NCBI GenBank assembly: GCA_051655155.1
Contig: JBOFZL010000006.1
Coordinates: 1-5,964 of the forward strand
Origin: JBOFZL01 sp051655155
GTDB lineage: Bacteria > Bacillota > Clostridia > Peptostreptococcales > Filifactoraceae
Reading direction: 5' to 3'
DNA: 5,964 nucleotides
In this document: piece after piece, positions 5,627 through 5,964 of the stretch
How the letters are laid out: every line of letters begins with the position of its first letter
How positions within the stretch are numbered: position 1 is the stretch's first letter
Notes under the pieces: model-generated
Seen by the model: the letters and a program-made list of their open reading frames with translations, nothing else
Databases searched by the model: none
What the model was told of the DNA's origin: nothing
Program-made: the position numbers and the translations under genes

Positions 5627-5964
5627 GATAATGAAGATATAAATAATATAGATATGATGTCAATAAGAAAAAAACATATTGGTATAAGTGAGCAAGAACC
5701 TATGTTGCTAAATGATACAATTTATAATAATTTAATACTTGATGAAAATATAGATAAATCAACGATATATAATATGCTAGATAAATTAAATTTATTAGAG
5801 TATATAAACTCTAATAAGGATAAATTAGATACTATTATAGATAGGAATAAAATATCTGGTGGAGAAAAGCAAAAAATATCTATATTAAGGGTTCTATTAA
5901 AAAATCCTAATATAATGATTTTTGATGAACCTACATCTGCAATGGATGATAAAAGTAAATTATC
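5627..5964 (+). pseudogene. ABC exporter ATPase domain, 5' part removed by the transposon; runs off the window
   Basis: The frame is open from the transposon edge to the window end (112 codons), with a stop at 5615-5617 inside the transposon. Visible motifs are a Q-loop region, IGISEQEPMLLNDTIYNNL; the ABC signature ISGGEKQKISILR (SGG codons 5855-5863); Walker B, IMIFDEP (Asp 5924, Glu 5927); and the D-loop SAMD. This order and spacing match the ATPase domain of exporters with fused membrane domains (lipid/peptide/bacteriocin type). Walker A and any membrane or peptidase domain should precede this point and are absent. The ATG at 5654 has no ribosome binding site and would still lack Walker A, so the product cannot bind ATP normally. 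It probably exported the cysteine-rich peptides, but this rests on neighbourhood and strand only. Confidence 0.85.

Noticed and set aside
935..5635. A target duplication obtained by moving the transposon ends one base
   Set aside because: Ends at GGG instead of GGGG give ACTAG and CGATA, which also do not match.

Overview
The DNA is strongly AT-rich, with Gram-positive Shine-Dalgarno sequences (AAGGAG, AGGGGG, AAGGAGGTG, GGAGGA) and AT-ending codons in every gene. This suggests a low-GC Firmicute, more likely a clostridium or relative than a bacillus. I cannot name the species.

Layout. (1) 1-492: the 3' part of a CPBP-family (CAAX-protease-like) membrane protein gene, cut by the left edge of the window. 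(2) 563-946: two tandem genes for small cysteine-rich peptides. They share the N-terminus MDYLVVDG and the C-terminal block CCxQGGRSLPTR, with a divergent Cys-rich middle. I read them as precursors of a modified, exported peptide (RiPP-like), of a family I do not recognise. (3) 945-5626: a 4682-bp Tn3-family transposon with 38-bp terminal inverted repeats (37/38 identical). It carries a vanZ-like passenger gene, a convergent 988-aa DDE transposase gene (tnpA), and a divergent serine resolvase gene (tnpR). The res/promoter region lies between tnpA and tnpR. (4) 5627-5964: the 3' part of an ABC exporter ATPase domain, in frame directly after the right transposon end and running off the window.

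How it fits together. CPBP protein, two peptide precursors and ABC exporter all lie on the + strand and look like one peptide biosynthesis/export locus. The transposon broke it. Its left end replaces the last codons of the second precursor, and its right end replaces the start of the exporter gene, including Walker A. The flanks show no 5-bp target duplication (TACTA left, GATAA right) and lie in two different genes. This is therefore not a simple insertion: DNA between the two points was lost or rearranged, or the assembly joined two copies. Any maturation enzyme once encoded between them is missing here.

The transposon ends are unusually symmetrical. Beyond each 38-bp repeat lies a terminator-like hairpin whose 22-bp core is also an inverted repeat at the same distance from both ends. 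Each hairpin has its T-rich tail facing inward, as if to block transcription entering from outside. The res region holds a 44-bp near-perfect palindrome (20 of 22 pairs) with a TATAAT box on each strand, apparently divergent promoters for tnpA and tnpR under resolvase control.
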